From: Caballeronia sp. Lep1P3
GTDB lineage: Bacteria > Pseudomonadota > Gammaproteobacteria > Burkholderiales > Burkholderiaceae
Direction of reading: 5' to 3'
Length of the DNA stretch: 64,000 nt
Assembly (NCBI RefSeq): GCF_022879595.1
Contig: NZ_CP084265.1
Coordinates: forward strand, 806,001-870,000
Of this stretch, positions 17,873-27,001 are shown piece by piece (position 1 is the first letter of the stretch; the number at the start of each line of letters is the position of its first letter). Under the pieces are notes generated by a model, which worked only from the letters and a program-made list of their open reading frames with translations, was not told the origin of the DNA and ran no database searches. The position numbers and the translations under genes are program-made.

Positions 17873-19070
17873 TTGACGATAACGTTCCCGCTAGACATTT
17901 ACTGCTATCGACAGAGTTATTCGTAAGTAGCTTGGGTAAATAGCCTATTACCGTTCGTATTCTGGCATTGACGGATCAGTGCTTCTTGCTCACAACATTC
18001 AGGCTGACACCGATCCCGCGTTGCAGGCAAATATCGTGACCTACGGCTTTTGGCCATATCGGCAAAAACAGCCGCGGTTCCGGTCACGGGCGAATACCAA
18101 TGGATCCGTTGCATCGACGCGGGGCATTCGCCCAATCGGAGGCTTTGCGATGCACGTCCGCACGGACATATCCTCAGTCACTGCTCGTTTTCGTATGAGC
18201 CTCGCTGCCATATCACGCGGGTGTTCGGTAGCACTCAGGCTCCGCAGGCGTTAGTGCCGGACGCGGTATCACTCGGCGCATCAGCAATTAGCACTGTACC
18301 CTTTCATATGCGTAGATAGATTGTTTGTCGTGCAATCGCAAGCGTTGCGAAACCCGTTTCCTTTGACTTCGACGACAGCGCCGTGCACTTATATAGAGCG
18401 AAAAGGGCAAAAGCGTCGCGACACGGAGCTGTGTGGTAACGTCTTATTTCGGCTGCGATGACCGGAAGCGTTAATACCTTTTTTCGATTCGCTTCTCTGA
18501 GAACACGACGTCGAAACCGCTGCGCAGCGAAGAGGCGTTTAAGGCGACGGCGCGATCGAGTTGGCGACGCAGCCGTCACGAATCGCTTAGCGCAAGAAGG
18601 CGTCAGCATTTTTCGCCAAGATAACGAGGCGTGACCAGGCTGATTGTGCGTTTGCCTATGCAATTGAGGCAGGAACGCTCGGGGAACGCACTGGAACCGC
18701 GGCGGGTATGTCGAGCGATTACTTCGATGTCTAGATAAATTTTCGCGCCCAATTGAACGGTGGAGCGAGCGCATTGCCAAACGTCACGCCGATTTAAGTC
18801 TGGGCTGTTAGACGGCCGCCCTTCGTTTCACACGATGTTCTGGCCGTGGTGGCTTCAGTCCATGCGCTAGTCTCTATGTCGCCATAGCAGAATGCGGCCC
18901 GCAGCTGATAAGCGCTTGTCGGAGGCAGAGCGCTTTGCGTCCAAGCATGTCTCGAGACAAGCGTCTCATGGCGCATTGCGCGTTTTCGGACACCTTCCTT
19001 TGCCGCTTTGATTGATCGCGTCAGCATGAGCTTCCTGATTGTTTCCTACGTGCGGTGCTTTTCGGGGAAA
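17873..19070. other. Intergenic about 1.2 kb, right edge of the accessory region
   Basis: No frame with good support on either strand. Base composition changes to the high-GC core pattern just after 19,200, so the right boundary of the foreign region probably lies here. No tRNA gene or attachment-site repeat was found. Confidence 0.4.
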
Positions 19071-19973
19071 ATGTCGAATTCGTCGGCCATGTCGGTGCCG
19101 CAAGTCCAAAATCAGTTACGAAGGATGCAGTTGAACTCGGAATCCGCCAACGCGAGCTCAGCTCGATTGATAAGCGTATCTGTCGTCGCTTACCGGCCGC
19201 ATCGTCGGATGCTGGAGCGCACGCTGCACACGCTCGATACTGCGCTGGATCGACTATGCATCGTGCATCAAGCCGCCTCGGCGCCCCTATACCTGATCAA
19301 CAACGGAACGGATGAACCTATCGACTGGTCGCAGCTCACCAACGAAGCCCGGCTACGAATCGACATCATCGAAGGCCAGGGCAACGTCGGCTACGGCCGC
19401 GGCCACAATCTGGCGATAGAACGAACATCGAGCCGCTACCACTTGATCCTGAACCCCGACATCGAACTGGAAAGCGACGCGCTCGTCGAGGCTATCGCCT
19501 TCATGGACGCCCATCCCGAAGTCGGTCTCCTTTCACCGATGATCCTCGAAGACGACGGCTGCCAACAATTTCTCTGCCGCCGCTACCCCGCGGTCTTCGA
19601 TCTCTTCATCCGCGGCTTCCTGCCGCGCAGCCTGCGAAAGCCGTTCGAGAAACGCCTGGACAGATACGAAATGCGCGACGTGATCGGCGAGAAGGACATC
19701 GTCCTGGACCCGCCCATCGTCAGCGGCTGCTTCATGCTCTATCGCACCGAAGTCCTGAAAAAGCTCGGCGGTTTCGATCCACGCTATTTCCTCTACTTCG
19801 AGGACTACGACCTGACCTTGCGCACGCACGATGTCGCGCGCGTCGCCTACGTGCCGTCCGTGCGCGTGCTGCATCACGGCGGCGACGCGGCGGGCAAGGG
19901 CTGGACGCACATCAAGCTCTTCATCGCGTCGGCGTACAAGTTTTTCAACCGCTTCGGCTGGAAATGGCTATGA
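19071..19973 (+). CDS. Family 2 glycosyltransferase, rhamnosyltransferase-like
   Basis: Cytoplasmic GT-A glycosyltransferase of about 300 residues, predicted to add a sugar to a lipid-linked glycan. The GT2 fold starts at LISVSVVAYRPHRRML. NVGYGRGHNLAIE and LILNPDIELE (the NPD acidic site) are typical of WbbL/RfbF-type rhamnosyltransferases, as is the late PRYFLYFEDYDLTLR with the conserved ED-x-D. The start is unclear: ATG 19071 follows GGGGAAA, while 19089 and 19125 are alternatives. The stop overlaps the next start by four bases (ATGA), so it is co-translated with the epimerase gene. It marks the left edge of the O-antigen module. Confidence 0.85.
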   Translation: MSNSSAMSVPQVQNQLRRMQLNSESANASSARLISVSVVAYRPHRRMLERTLHTLDTALDRLCIVHQAASAPLYLINNGTDEPIDWSQLTNEARLRIDIIEGQGNVGYGRGHNLAIERTSSRYHLILNPDIELESDALVEAIAFMDAHPEVGLLSPMILEDDGCQQFLCRRYPAVFDLFIRGFLPRSLRKPFEKRLDRYEMRDVIGEKDIVLDPPIVSGCFMLYRTEVLKKLGGFDPRYFLYFEDYDLTLRTHDVARVAYVPSVRVLHHGGDAAGKGWTHIKLFIASAYKFFNRFGWKWL

Positions 19974-20905
19974 GCGCGCGCATCGCGGTGACGGGCGCGA
20001 ACGGCTTCGTCGGCAGGGCCGTCACGCGCGCCTTGCTCGATGCCGGCCACGAGCCGCTCGGCATCGTTCGGCACGGAGCGGGCGCGCGAATGGTGGAAGT
20101 TCCGTCGCTCGATGCAATCACGCCCGACGCGTTCGAAGGCTGCGCGTGCGTCATCCATCTCGCCGCGCGCGTGCATGTGATGAACGACGCTGCCGCCGAT
20201 CCGCTCACCGCTTTCCGCGCAATCAACGTGGAAGGCGCGCTCAAGACCGCCGACGCCGCCCATCGCGCCGGCGCGACGCGCTTCGTTTTCGTGAGCAGCA
20301 TCAAGGCGCTCGCCGAACTGGACCACGGCGAGCCGCTGAAGGAAACCGACGCGCGCCATCCGCCCGATCCCTATGGCGTCTCGAAAGCCGAAGCCGAACT
20401 TGCGCTTCAAGCCTTCGGCGCGCGCACGGGGATGGAAATCGTGATCGCGCGCCCGCCGCTCGTCTACGGGCCGGACGTGCGCGCGAACTTCCTTGCGCTC
20501 ATGCGCGCCATCGCCAAGGGCATGCCGCTGCCCATCGGCGCGGTCGATGCGCGCCGAAGCCTCGTCTACGTCGATAACCTCGCGAGCGCGCTCGTCGCGT
20601 GCGCCGTGCATCCGCTTGCGGCAAACCGGCTTTTTCACGTCACCGACGGCGAAGATCCCGGCGTCGCCGAACTGGCGCGCATGCTCGGGCGGCATCTGAA
20701 CCGGCCCGCGCGCCTGCTGCCGGTGCCGGTCGGCTTGTTGAAGGCGGCGGGGCGGCTTACGGCCAAGTCCGCGCAAATCGAGCGGCTCACCGGCAGCCTG
20801 CGAGTCGATTCGACCCTTATCCGCGATGTGCTAGGCTGGCGCCCTTCGTATTCGCTCGACGCCGGTCTTGCCGAAACCGCCCGCTGGTTTCTCTCGCAGC
20901 ACTGA
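19970..20905 (+). CDS. wbpV: NAD-dependent sugar epimerase/reductase, WbpV-like
   Basis: Short-chain dehydrogenase of 311 residues, probably reducing the 4-keto sugar made by the WbpM homologue to give UDP-QuiNAc (or UDP-FucNAc). The Rossmann motif TGANGFVG is at residues 8-15, with SS at 109-110 and the catalytic Y135-x3-K139 (YGVSK). ATG 19970 is preferred to 19964 because it overlaps the previous stop. The order wbpV-wbpL-wbpM matches the end of Pseudomonas aeruginosa O-antigen loci, which supports the call. The exact product is inferred. Confidence 0.8.
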   Translation: MSARIAVTGANGFVGRAVTRALLDAGHEPLGIVRHGAGARMVEVPSLDAITPDAFEGCACVIHLAARVHVMNDAAADPLTAFRAINVEGALKTADAAHRAGATRFVFVSSIKALAELDHGEPLKETDARHPPDPYGVSKAEAELALQAFGARTGMEIVIARPPLVYGPDVRANFLALMRAIAKGMPLPIGAVDARRSLVYVDNLASALVACAVHPLAANRLFHVTDGEDPGVAELARMLGRHLNRPARLLPVPVGLLKAAGRLTAKSAQIERLTGSLRVDSTLIRDVLGWRPSYSLDAGLAETARWFLSQH

Positions 20906-21031
20906 CGCTTCGGCTCTCCGCAGGTTTAACCTCCCGTAACAACCGATAAGCGCCGGTAACACGCGGCTCTACGCGAAACCGGCATCATCGGCGTAGTGCA
21001 AAAAAGCATAAAGAAAGGCCAATTCCGGAAA

Positions 21032-22093
21032 ATGAGCGCCTCGTCGTTCCCCTCGCTATTCGATTTTCTCGTGCGCATGCCGTGGGCGGCGGCCGCTTGC
21101 GTCGCGGCCGCGTCGCTCGTCGTGTGCGCGCTGATTCTTCATTCGCTGCTTCGAACGGGACTCGCCTGGCGTCTTGCCACGGATGTCCCGAACGACCGCT
21201 CGCTGCACACGCGTCCGACGCCGCGCGTGGGCGGCTGGGGCATCGTGCCGGTCGGCGTCGTCGCGATGCTCGCGCTCGCGCCGTCGATGTGGCTCGTCGC
21301 GCTCATCGCCGCCGTGCTCGCCGCCGTCTCGCAGATCGATGACCGGCGCGGCCTGCCCGCGCGCGTGCGCTTCGGCGCGCATGTTCTGGCGGTCGCGCTG
21401 CTGATCGTCGTGAATCCCGCGCCCGCGCCGTGGTGGGCGCTTGCCGCCGTCGGCTTTCTGATGGTCTGGCTCGTCAATCTGTACAACTTCATGGACGGCT
21501 CCGACGGCCTCGCGGGCGGCATGGCGCTCTTCGGCTTCGGCGGCTACGCGGTCGCGGCGCTCTCCGGCCCGGTGCCGCAGATCGATCTCGGCATCGCGAG
21601 CGCGGCGATCGCCGGCGCGGCGGCGGGGTTTCTACTGTTCAATTTCCATCCGGCACGAATTTTTCTAGGCGATTCAGGGTCGATTCCTCTAGGATTTCTT
21701 GCAGGCGCGCTCGGTTATTGGGGCTGGCTCGAGGCTGCGTGGCCGGTCTGGTTCCCGGCGCTGGTTTTTTCGCCTTTCATCGCGGATGCCTCCGTCACGC
21801 TCTTGCGGCGTCTCTCGCGCGGCGAGAAGTTCTGGCAGGCGCATCGCGAACATTACTATCAGCGCATGGTTCGGCTCGGCGTCGGCCATGCGCGCACCGC
21901 GCTCGCGTGGTACGTGCTGATGCTCGCGGGCGTGTTGCTCGCGAACTGGGCGCTCGGATTCTCGCCGTCCGCGCAGTGGCTTGCGGTTGGCGGCTGGGCA
22001 ATCGTCATCGTTATTGCGGGCGTGGTGGTGGATGCAAGCTGGCGGCGTCATCAGGCGCTTCTATCCGAACAGTCTGGAGGTCTACGCGGATGA
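21032..22093 (+). CDS. wbpL: Undecaprenyl-phosphate sugar-1-phosphate transferase, WbpL/WecA family
   Basis: Polytopic inner-membrane enzyme of 353 residues that transfers an N-acetyl-amino-sugar phosphate from a UDP-sugar to undecaprenyl phosphate, starting O-antigen assembly. Diagnostic sites are NFMDGSDGLAGG on a cytoplasmic loop, IFLGDSGS, and the HREHYYQR loop seen in WbpL-type members. About ten hydrophobic helices are visible. ATG 21032 follows GGAAA; a GTG at 20996 gives an implausible polar leader. The stop overlaps the wbpM start by four bases. Confidence 0.9.
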   Translation: MSASSFPSLFDFLVRMPWAAAACVAAASLVVCALILHSLLRTGLAWRLATDVPNDRSLHTRPTPRVGGWGIVPVGVVAMLALAPSMWLVALIAAVLAAVSQIDDRRGLPARVRFGAHVLAVALLIVVNPAPAPWWALAAVGFLMVWLVNLYNFMDGSDGLAGGMALFGFGGYAVAALSGPVPQIDLGIASAAIAGAAAGFLLFNFHPARIFLGDSGSIPLGFLAGALGYWGWLEAAWPVWFPALVFSPFIADASVTLLRRLSRGEKFWQAHREHYYQRMVRLGVGHARTALAWYVLMLAGVLLANWALGFSPSAQWLAVGGWAIVIVIAGVVVDASWRRHQALLSEQSGGLRG

Positions 22094-23988
22094 TTCGAAA
22101 CAAGGCTTCATGGCTCTCCGCGAGCGCCTTCGCATTCGACCTGTGCGCGGTCGCCGGCACCTGGCTCGCCGCGTACCTGATTCGCTTCAATGGCGCGGTG
22201 CCGCACAACTTCCAGCACGGCGCGCTCGTCGCGCTCGTCTGGGTGCTGCCGGTCTACGGCGTGATGTTCCGCGTCTTCGGGCTGTATCGCGGCATCTGGG
22301 TGTTCGCGAGCCTGCCGGACGTGATGCGCATATCGAAGTCGGTCGTGGTCGGCGCGCTCGTCGTGATGATCGGCGCGGTCATGGCACAGCCGACGCCCGT
22401 CATTCCGCGCTCGGTGCTGATCGTCCAGCCGCTTTTCCTCTTTCTCGCGATGGGCGGCGCGCGTGCGCTGTATCGCGCGGCCAAGGAGTTCTACCTTTAC
22501 GGCGGCCTCGTGGGTAAGGGCAAGCCCGTTATCGTGCTCGGCGCGGGCACGGCGGGCGCGATGCTCGCGCGCGAACTGGCGCGTTCGTCGGAATGGCGTC
22601 TCGTCGGCCTGCTCGACGACGATCCCGCCAAGCAGGGCCGCGAAGTGCTCGGCCATAAGGTGCTCGGCTCGTTCGGCGACCTGTCGAGCGTCGCGGAGCA
22701 ATACAAGACTGAGTACGCGATCATCGCGATTCCGTCCGCCTCCGTCGACGAACAGCGGCGCGTCGCGACGCTTTGCGTGCGCGCGGGCGTCAAGGTGATG
22801 GTGCTGCCCGCGCTAAACCAGTTGACGCAGGGCGAGGGCGGTTTCCTGTCGCGCGTGCGGCAGATCGACCTCGAAGACCTGCTCGGCCGCGAGCCGGTGA
22901 AGATCGACATGCCGCACGTCGAGCAACTGCTGCACGGGCGCGTCGTGATGGTGACGGGCGCAGGCGGATCGATCGGCTCGGAATTGTGCCGGCAGATTCT
23001 GCGCTTCGCGCCGGCGCAGCTCGTCGCCTACGATCTCAGCGAATACGCGATGTATCGCCTGATCGAGGAACTGCACGAGAAGTTTCCGGAGCTTTCGGTC
23101 GTGCCCGTCGTCGGCGACGCGAAGGATTCGCTGCTGCTCGATCAGACGATGGCGCGCTACACGCCGCACATCGTTTTCCATGCGGCGGCGTACAAGCATG
23201 TGCCGCTGATGGAAGAACACAACGCCTGGCAAGCCGTGCGCAATAACGTGCTCGGCACGCTGCGCGTCGCGCGCGCGGCGATGCGCCACGACGTGCGCCA
23301 CTTCGTGCTCATTTCCACCGACAAGGCCGTCAATCCGACCAACGTGATGGGCGCGAGCAAGCGTCTCGCGGAAATGACGTGCCAGGCGCTGCAGCAAACC
23401 GCGCCGCGCACGCAGTTCGAGACCGTGCGCTTTGGCAACGTGCTCGGCAGCGCGGGCAGCGTGATTCCGAAGTTCCAGCAGCAGATCGCGAAGGGCGGCC
23501 CGGTCACGGTCACGCATCCCGAGATCACGCGCTTTTTCATGACGATTCCCGAAGCCGCGCAACTCGTGCTGCAGGCATCGAGCATGGGGCGCGGCGGCGA
23601 AATCTTCATTCTCGACATGGGAAAGCCGGTGCGCATCGTCGATCTCGCGCGCGATCTCATCCGGCTTTATGGCTTCTCGGAAGAGCAGATTCGCATCGTG
23701 TTCACGGGGCTGCGTCCCGGCGAGAAGCTCTACGAGGAACTCCTCGCCGACGACGAAACCACCACGCGCACGCCGCATCCCAAGTTGCGGATCGCGCAGG
23801 CGCGCGGCGTGCCGGACAGTTTCATCGACGAATTGCTGCCGTGGCTCATGCAGCATCGCGTGCTGACGGACGACGAAGTGCGCCGCGATCTGCGCCGCTG
23901 GGTGCCGGAGTATCAGACGGCCGCCGCGCCGGTGCTGCAAAGCGTGCAGGCGGCGAAGCTGGCGAACGAGCGCGCGGCGGGAACGTGA
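22090..23988 (+). CDS. wbpM: Membrane-bound UDP-sugar 4,6-dehydratase, WbpM/FlaA1 family
   Basis: Protein of 632 residues converting UDP-GlcNAc to its 4-keto-6-deoxy form. An N-terminal region of about four membrane helices is followed by a first Rossmann-like domain (VIVLGAGTAGAML) and then the catalytic SDR domain with TGAGGSIGSE at 289-298. The usual YxxxK is replaced by MGASK (M420, K424), a methionine variant characteristic of WbpM-type dehydratases, inside STDKAVNPTNVMGASK. The length is normal for the large-form family. It is coupled to wbpL by an ATGA overlap, and the product feeds the WbpV homologue. Confidence 0.92.
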   Translation: MIRNKASWLSASAFAFDLCAVAGTWLAAYLIRFNGAVPHNFQHGALVALVWVLPVYGVMFRVFGLYRGIWVFASLPDVMRISKSVVVGALVVMIGAVMAQPTPVIPRSVLIVQPLFLFLAMGGARALYRAAKEFYLYGGLVGKGKPVIVLGAGTAGAMLARELARSSEWRLVGLLDDDPAKQGREVLGHKVLGSFGDLSSVAEQYKTEYAIIAIPSASVDEQRRVATLCVRAGVKVMVLPALNQLTQGEGGFLSRVRQIDLEDLLGREPVKIDMPHVEQLLHGRVVMVTGAGGSIGSELCRQILRFAPAQLVAYDLSEYAMYRLIEELHEKFPELSVVPVVGDAKDSLLLDQTMARYTPHIVFHAAAYKHVPLMEEHNAWQAVRNNVLGTLRVARAAMRHDVRHFVLISTDKAVNPTNVMGASKRLAEMTCQALQQTAPRTQFETVRFGNVLGSAGSVIPKFQQQIAKGGPVTVTHPEITRFFMTIPEAAQLVLQASSMGRGGEIFILDMGKPVRIVDLARDLIRLYGFSEEQIRIVFTGLRPGEKLYEELLADDETTTRTPHPKLRIAQARGVPDSFIDELLPWLMQHRVLTDDEVRRDLRRWVPEYQTAAAPVLQSVQAAKLANERAAGT

Positions 23989-24007
23989 CGATCGCGCGGA
24001 CCGTGCA

Positions 24008-24922
24008 TCACGCGCGGTCCTGAAACGCCGGCAGGCGTCCATACACATCCGCGACCCAGTCGATGAACACGCGCACGCGGCGCGGCTGATGCCGGTTCGC
24101 CGCGTACAGCACGGAGACGACGCGCGGCTCTGCCGGATAGTCCTTCAACACGCGCTGCAACGCGCCGCTTCTCAGATGCGGATCGAGCGTATAGCTCGAA
24201 CTCTGGATCAGCCCAAGCCCCGAGAGCCCGCACGCGATGTAGGAATCCGCATCGTTGACCGCGACCTTGTACTTGAGCGGGACAGCGCGCGTCTCGCCAT
24301 CGACGAGAAACTCCCAGTTACGCACGCGCCCCGACTTGGTGAGCACGTAGCCGACGGCGAGATGCCGCTCGAGATCGTCGAGCGTCTGCGGCTCGCCGTA
24401 CTTTTCGACATAGCCCGGCGACGCGCAGGTGATCTGCGTATAAGCGCCGATGCGCTTCGCCACGAGCCCGATATCGCCGACCGCGCCCACGCGCACGACG
24501 CAATCCACGGCCTCTTCGACGAGGTCCACCTGGCGGTCCGTCAGCAGCAATTCCACGCCGATATCCGGATACGCCGCAAAGAACTCGGGCAGCGCGGGAA
24601 TGATGGTGTTCTTCGCCATCACCTGCGGCAGGCTCACCTTGATGTTGCCCTTGGGACTCAGCTTCGAGTGCGACAGCGACGCTTCCATGTCGTCGACTTC
24701 GCCGAGCACGCGCACGCATCGCTCGTAATAGGCTTCGCCGTCTTCCGTGATGCTGATGCTGCGCGTCGTGCGGTTGATGAGACGCGCGCCCAGATGCGCT
24801 TCGAGCGCCTGCAGGGTTCTGGAAACGCTCGCGGGCGGAAGGCGCAGCGCGTCGGCGGCTTTTGAAAAACTGCCCGCCTCGACGACGCGCGCGAACACTT
24901 TCATGGCAAGGAAGCGGTCCAT
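24008..24922 (-). CDS. LysR-family transcriptional regulator
   Basis: DNA-binding regulator of 304 residues. The winged helix-turn-helix is at residues 1-60 (AGSFSKAADALRLPPASVSRTLQALEAHLGARL). The rest is the periplasmic-binding-protein-like effector domain. It resembles the CrgA/AaeR-type subgroup, with a short N-terminal MDRFLAMKVFARVVE. It converges on wbpM with a 19-base gap and has no divergent partner, so its target cannot be guessed from position. Confidence 0.92.
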   Translation of the reverse strand: MDRFLAMKVFARVVEAGSFSKAADALRLPPASVSRTLQALEAHLGARLINRTTRSISITEDGEAYYERCVRVLGEVDDMEASLSHSKLSPKGNIKVSLPQVMAKNTIIPALPEFFAAYPDIGVELLLTDRQVDLVEEAVDCVVRVGAVGDIGLVAKRIGAYTQITCASPGYVEKYGEPQTLDDLERHLAVGYVLTKSGRVRNWEFLVDGETRAVPLKYKVAVNDADSYIACGLSGLGLIQSSSYTLDPHLRSGALQRVLKDYPAEPRVVSVLYAANRHQPRRVRVFIDWVADVYGRLPAFQDRA

Positions 24923-25002
24923 GCTCGATCCCGAAAACGTATGAATATGACCCTGCGATCAAGCGGGGATCATACTTGGGATCGCGAAAGTCCCGCTCCC
25001 GC

Positions 25003-25590
25003 TCAGAGGCCGAGCCCCTTGCACAGCCACCACGAGTAATGCTCGATCAGGCGCTGAAACGGCGCGTGATGCCCGTAAGCGATCGACGACACCGCGAGCA
25101 GCCCGACGCCCGCGGCCACCGCGCGCGGCATCTTGCGCGGCTGCTCGAAGACGCGCACGAGCAGCATCAGCGCGATCGCCGCGCCGAGCAGCCAGCCGAC
25201 GACGACTTCGCTCGGCGTATGCGCGTCCTGAAAGATGCGGCTCAAGCCGATCATCGCCGCGAGCGCGAGCCCGGCTGCCGCGCCCAGCCGATACCACGCG
25301 CGGCCGAGACTGCCCGCGAGCAACCCGGCCGCGACCGTGTAGATGGACGCGGAGAGCATCGTGTGTCCGCTGATCATGCGGAAGTTCACCGCGGAGAATT
25401 CCAGCCCGCAGCCGGCATAGAGAATCTTCGACAGGCCGACCAGCGCCATGCCGAACGCGAGCAGCGCGGCCCAGCGCACGGCGAGCCGTATGTCCACCGA
25501 GCGCAGCCACACTGCGCAGACGACCGCGAGCGGCAGCAGAAACGCCGCATCCCCGAGGTTTGAAAAGATCCAGAGTACCCTTTCTTGCAT
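25003..25590 (-). CDS. PAP2-family membrane phosphatase
   Basis: Membrane protein of 195 residues with about six helices. PAP2 sites are SGHTMLSAS (residues 74-82) and GLSRIFQDAHTPSEV (116-130), giving the active-site His76, Ser117-Arg118 and His124. Two deviations are visible: the usual terminal Asp is Glu128, and the K-x6-RP first motif is not clear. It could dephosphorylate undecaprenyl pyrophosphate or another lipid phosphate, which would suit its position between glycan assembly genes. That role is inference. It lies 42 bases downstream of the GlxA-type regulator on the same strand. Confidence 0.8.
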   Translation of the reverse strand: MQERVLWIFSNLGDAAFLLPLAVVCAVWLRSVDIRLAVRWAALLAFGMALVGLSKILYAGCGLEFSAVNFRMISGHTMLSASIYTVAAGLLAGSLGRAWYRLGAAAGLALAAMIGLSRIFQDAHTPSEVVVGWLLGAAIALMLLVRVFEQPRKMPRAVAAGVGLLAVSSIAYGHHAPFQRLIEHYSWWLCKGLGL

Positions 25591-25632
25591 ACGTGTCCGT
25601 TCTAGGTATCCGTTGCTGTTTATTGAACGTGC

Positions 25633-26715
25633 TTATGAACTGTCTGCCTGCTTGCGGCGCCCGGCCAGCCGATACTCCGTCGGCGAAATCGACAGCCGCT
25701 TGCGGAATATCTTCGCGAGGCCGTCGCCGCTTCCCGCACCGCAACGCCGCGCGATCTTGTCGACCGGCAGGTCCGTTGCGGCAAGCAGCATGCAGCTTGC
25801 ATCGAGCCGCGCGCGCAATAAATATTCCGACGGCGTGAGGCCGATCTGCGCCTTGAAGCGCCGCAGGAAGTTGCGCTCGCTCATCGCGGCGACGCGCGCC
25901 GCATCCGTGATGGATATCGGCCGCACGTAGTTCTCGCGAAGCCAGCGCGCGGCGGCGTCGATCTTCTGGCGCACGCCCACGCTGTCGGTGTCGTCGAGCA
26001 CGGTGGCGAGCTTCTGCCACGCACCGGGGATCGAACGTTCCGACACTTCGCGCGCAACCGCCGCGCCGTAATCGCGCTTGACCATCGAGAGCGCCGCCGC
26101 GATGGGGCCTTTGGGGTCGTCGAGCGTCAACGTCTGCTCGGCGATGACGAGCGCATTCGACAACGCCGGCGACAGCGCCGCCGACAACGCCTGGGCGGCC
26201 GGCTTATCGGCGAAATCGAGCGAGCGGTTCTGCAGCGTGAGATTGGCCGCCGCGAGAATATGCGCGCCTTCGCCGATCGCCTTGATGAACGGAATGCGCG
26301 GCGCGATGCGGCCCAGTTGCTTGCGCAGAAGCGCATCGTGACGCGCCCGCCGCGCGCCCGCGCCGCCCGCGATGAAAAGTGCGTTGCAGTCGTTCATCCA
26401 GCGCGCGTCGAGGCTTTCGGTCCAGATACGCATGGAGCAACTGCTCGCGACGCTGCCTCCTTCGCTTGACACGAATTGCAGCGAATAGTTCGGGCGCTGC
26501 TGCGCCGTTGCATGCGACGCGCCACCATCGGCGGCATTCGCCGACGGCCGCACTTCGTTGGCGAGCGAAAAGACCTCGGAGATCGAGCTCACCTCGACGA
26601 GCGAGAAATCCTCGAAGATCAGAATGCCGATCCGCTTTGCCATGTCGGCGGACGGCGCGTCGGGCTCGGGCGAGCGCACGACTTGCAGCCTGCCCATGCC
26701 ATTGACATATTCCAT
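25633..26715 (-). CDS. GlxA-type transcriptional regulator (DJ-1 domain plus AraC helix-turn-helix)
   Basis: Protein of 360 residues with AGGAGAG just before the start. Residues about 28-200 form a DJ-1/PfpI-like sensor domain (RIGILIFEDFSL near the start and ALFIAGGAGARRA near the nucleophile-elbow position). The C-terminal 110 residues are an AraC DNA-binding domain (AARVAAMSERNFLRRFK, then GLAKIFRKRLSISPTEYR). The protein at 34415-35416 is a clear paralogue with the same layout. In Burkholderia such regulators can flank polysaccharide genes. It faces away from galU, and the 286-base gap probably holds both promoters. Confidence 0.9.
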   Translation of the reverse strand: MEYVNGMGRLQVVRSPEPDAPSADMAKRIGILIFEDFSLVEVSSISEVFSLANEVRPSANAADGGASHATAQQRPNYSLQFVSSEGGSVASSCSMRIWTESLDARWMNDCNALFIAGGAGARRARHDALLRKQLGRIAPRIPFIKAIGEGAHILAAANLTLQNRSLDFADKPAAQALSAALSPALSNALVIAEQTLTLDDPKGPIAAALSMVKRDYGAAVAREVSERSIPGAWQKLATVLDDTDSVGVRQKIDAAARWLRENYVRPISITDAARVAAMSERNFLRRFKAQIGLTPSEYLLRARLDASCMLLAATDLPVDKIARRCGAGSGDGLAKIFRKRLSISPTEYRLAGRRKQADSS

Positions 26716-27001
26716 CGACTCTCTCCTGTCGCTTGGCTTTCGTCCTCTGGCTCCTCGAGGGAACGTCGGACTGACGAGTGGCTCATATGCGTCGCACTAT
26801 ACGCGGCAGCGAACAGTCGCCACCTTGACAGTCTGAAAATGACGAAGTGTTGGCAGATGATTTCGGTATCCGGGGAATAAGCTGGCGCTACTCGTGTCGT
26901 CTGATGAATTCGGGCGGCTGCGACCACAAGAAGAGGCGGCCGCCAGCGCTCGATGACGCGCGTCGCGTTCGCCTCCATGCAACCAAGGACAAGGTGAGCC
27001 G
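26716..27001. other. Divergent intergenic region between the GlxA-type gene and galU
   Basis: A 286-base gap between diverging genes, so it should contain two promoters. No clear -35/-10 pair or operator was picked out by eye. Confidence 0.4.

Noticed and set aside
24000..24030. GGACCG/CGGTCC inverted repeat between wbpM and the LysR gene as a terminator
   Set aside because: The stem is short and there is no T run on either strand.
22813..24048. Minus-strand frame opposite wbpM
   Set aside because: Shadow frame; the plus-strand WbpM motifs and the coupled start are decisive.
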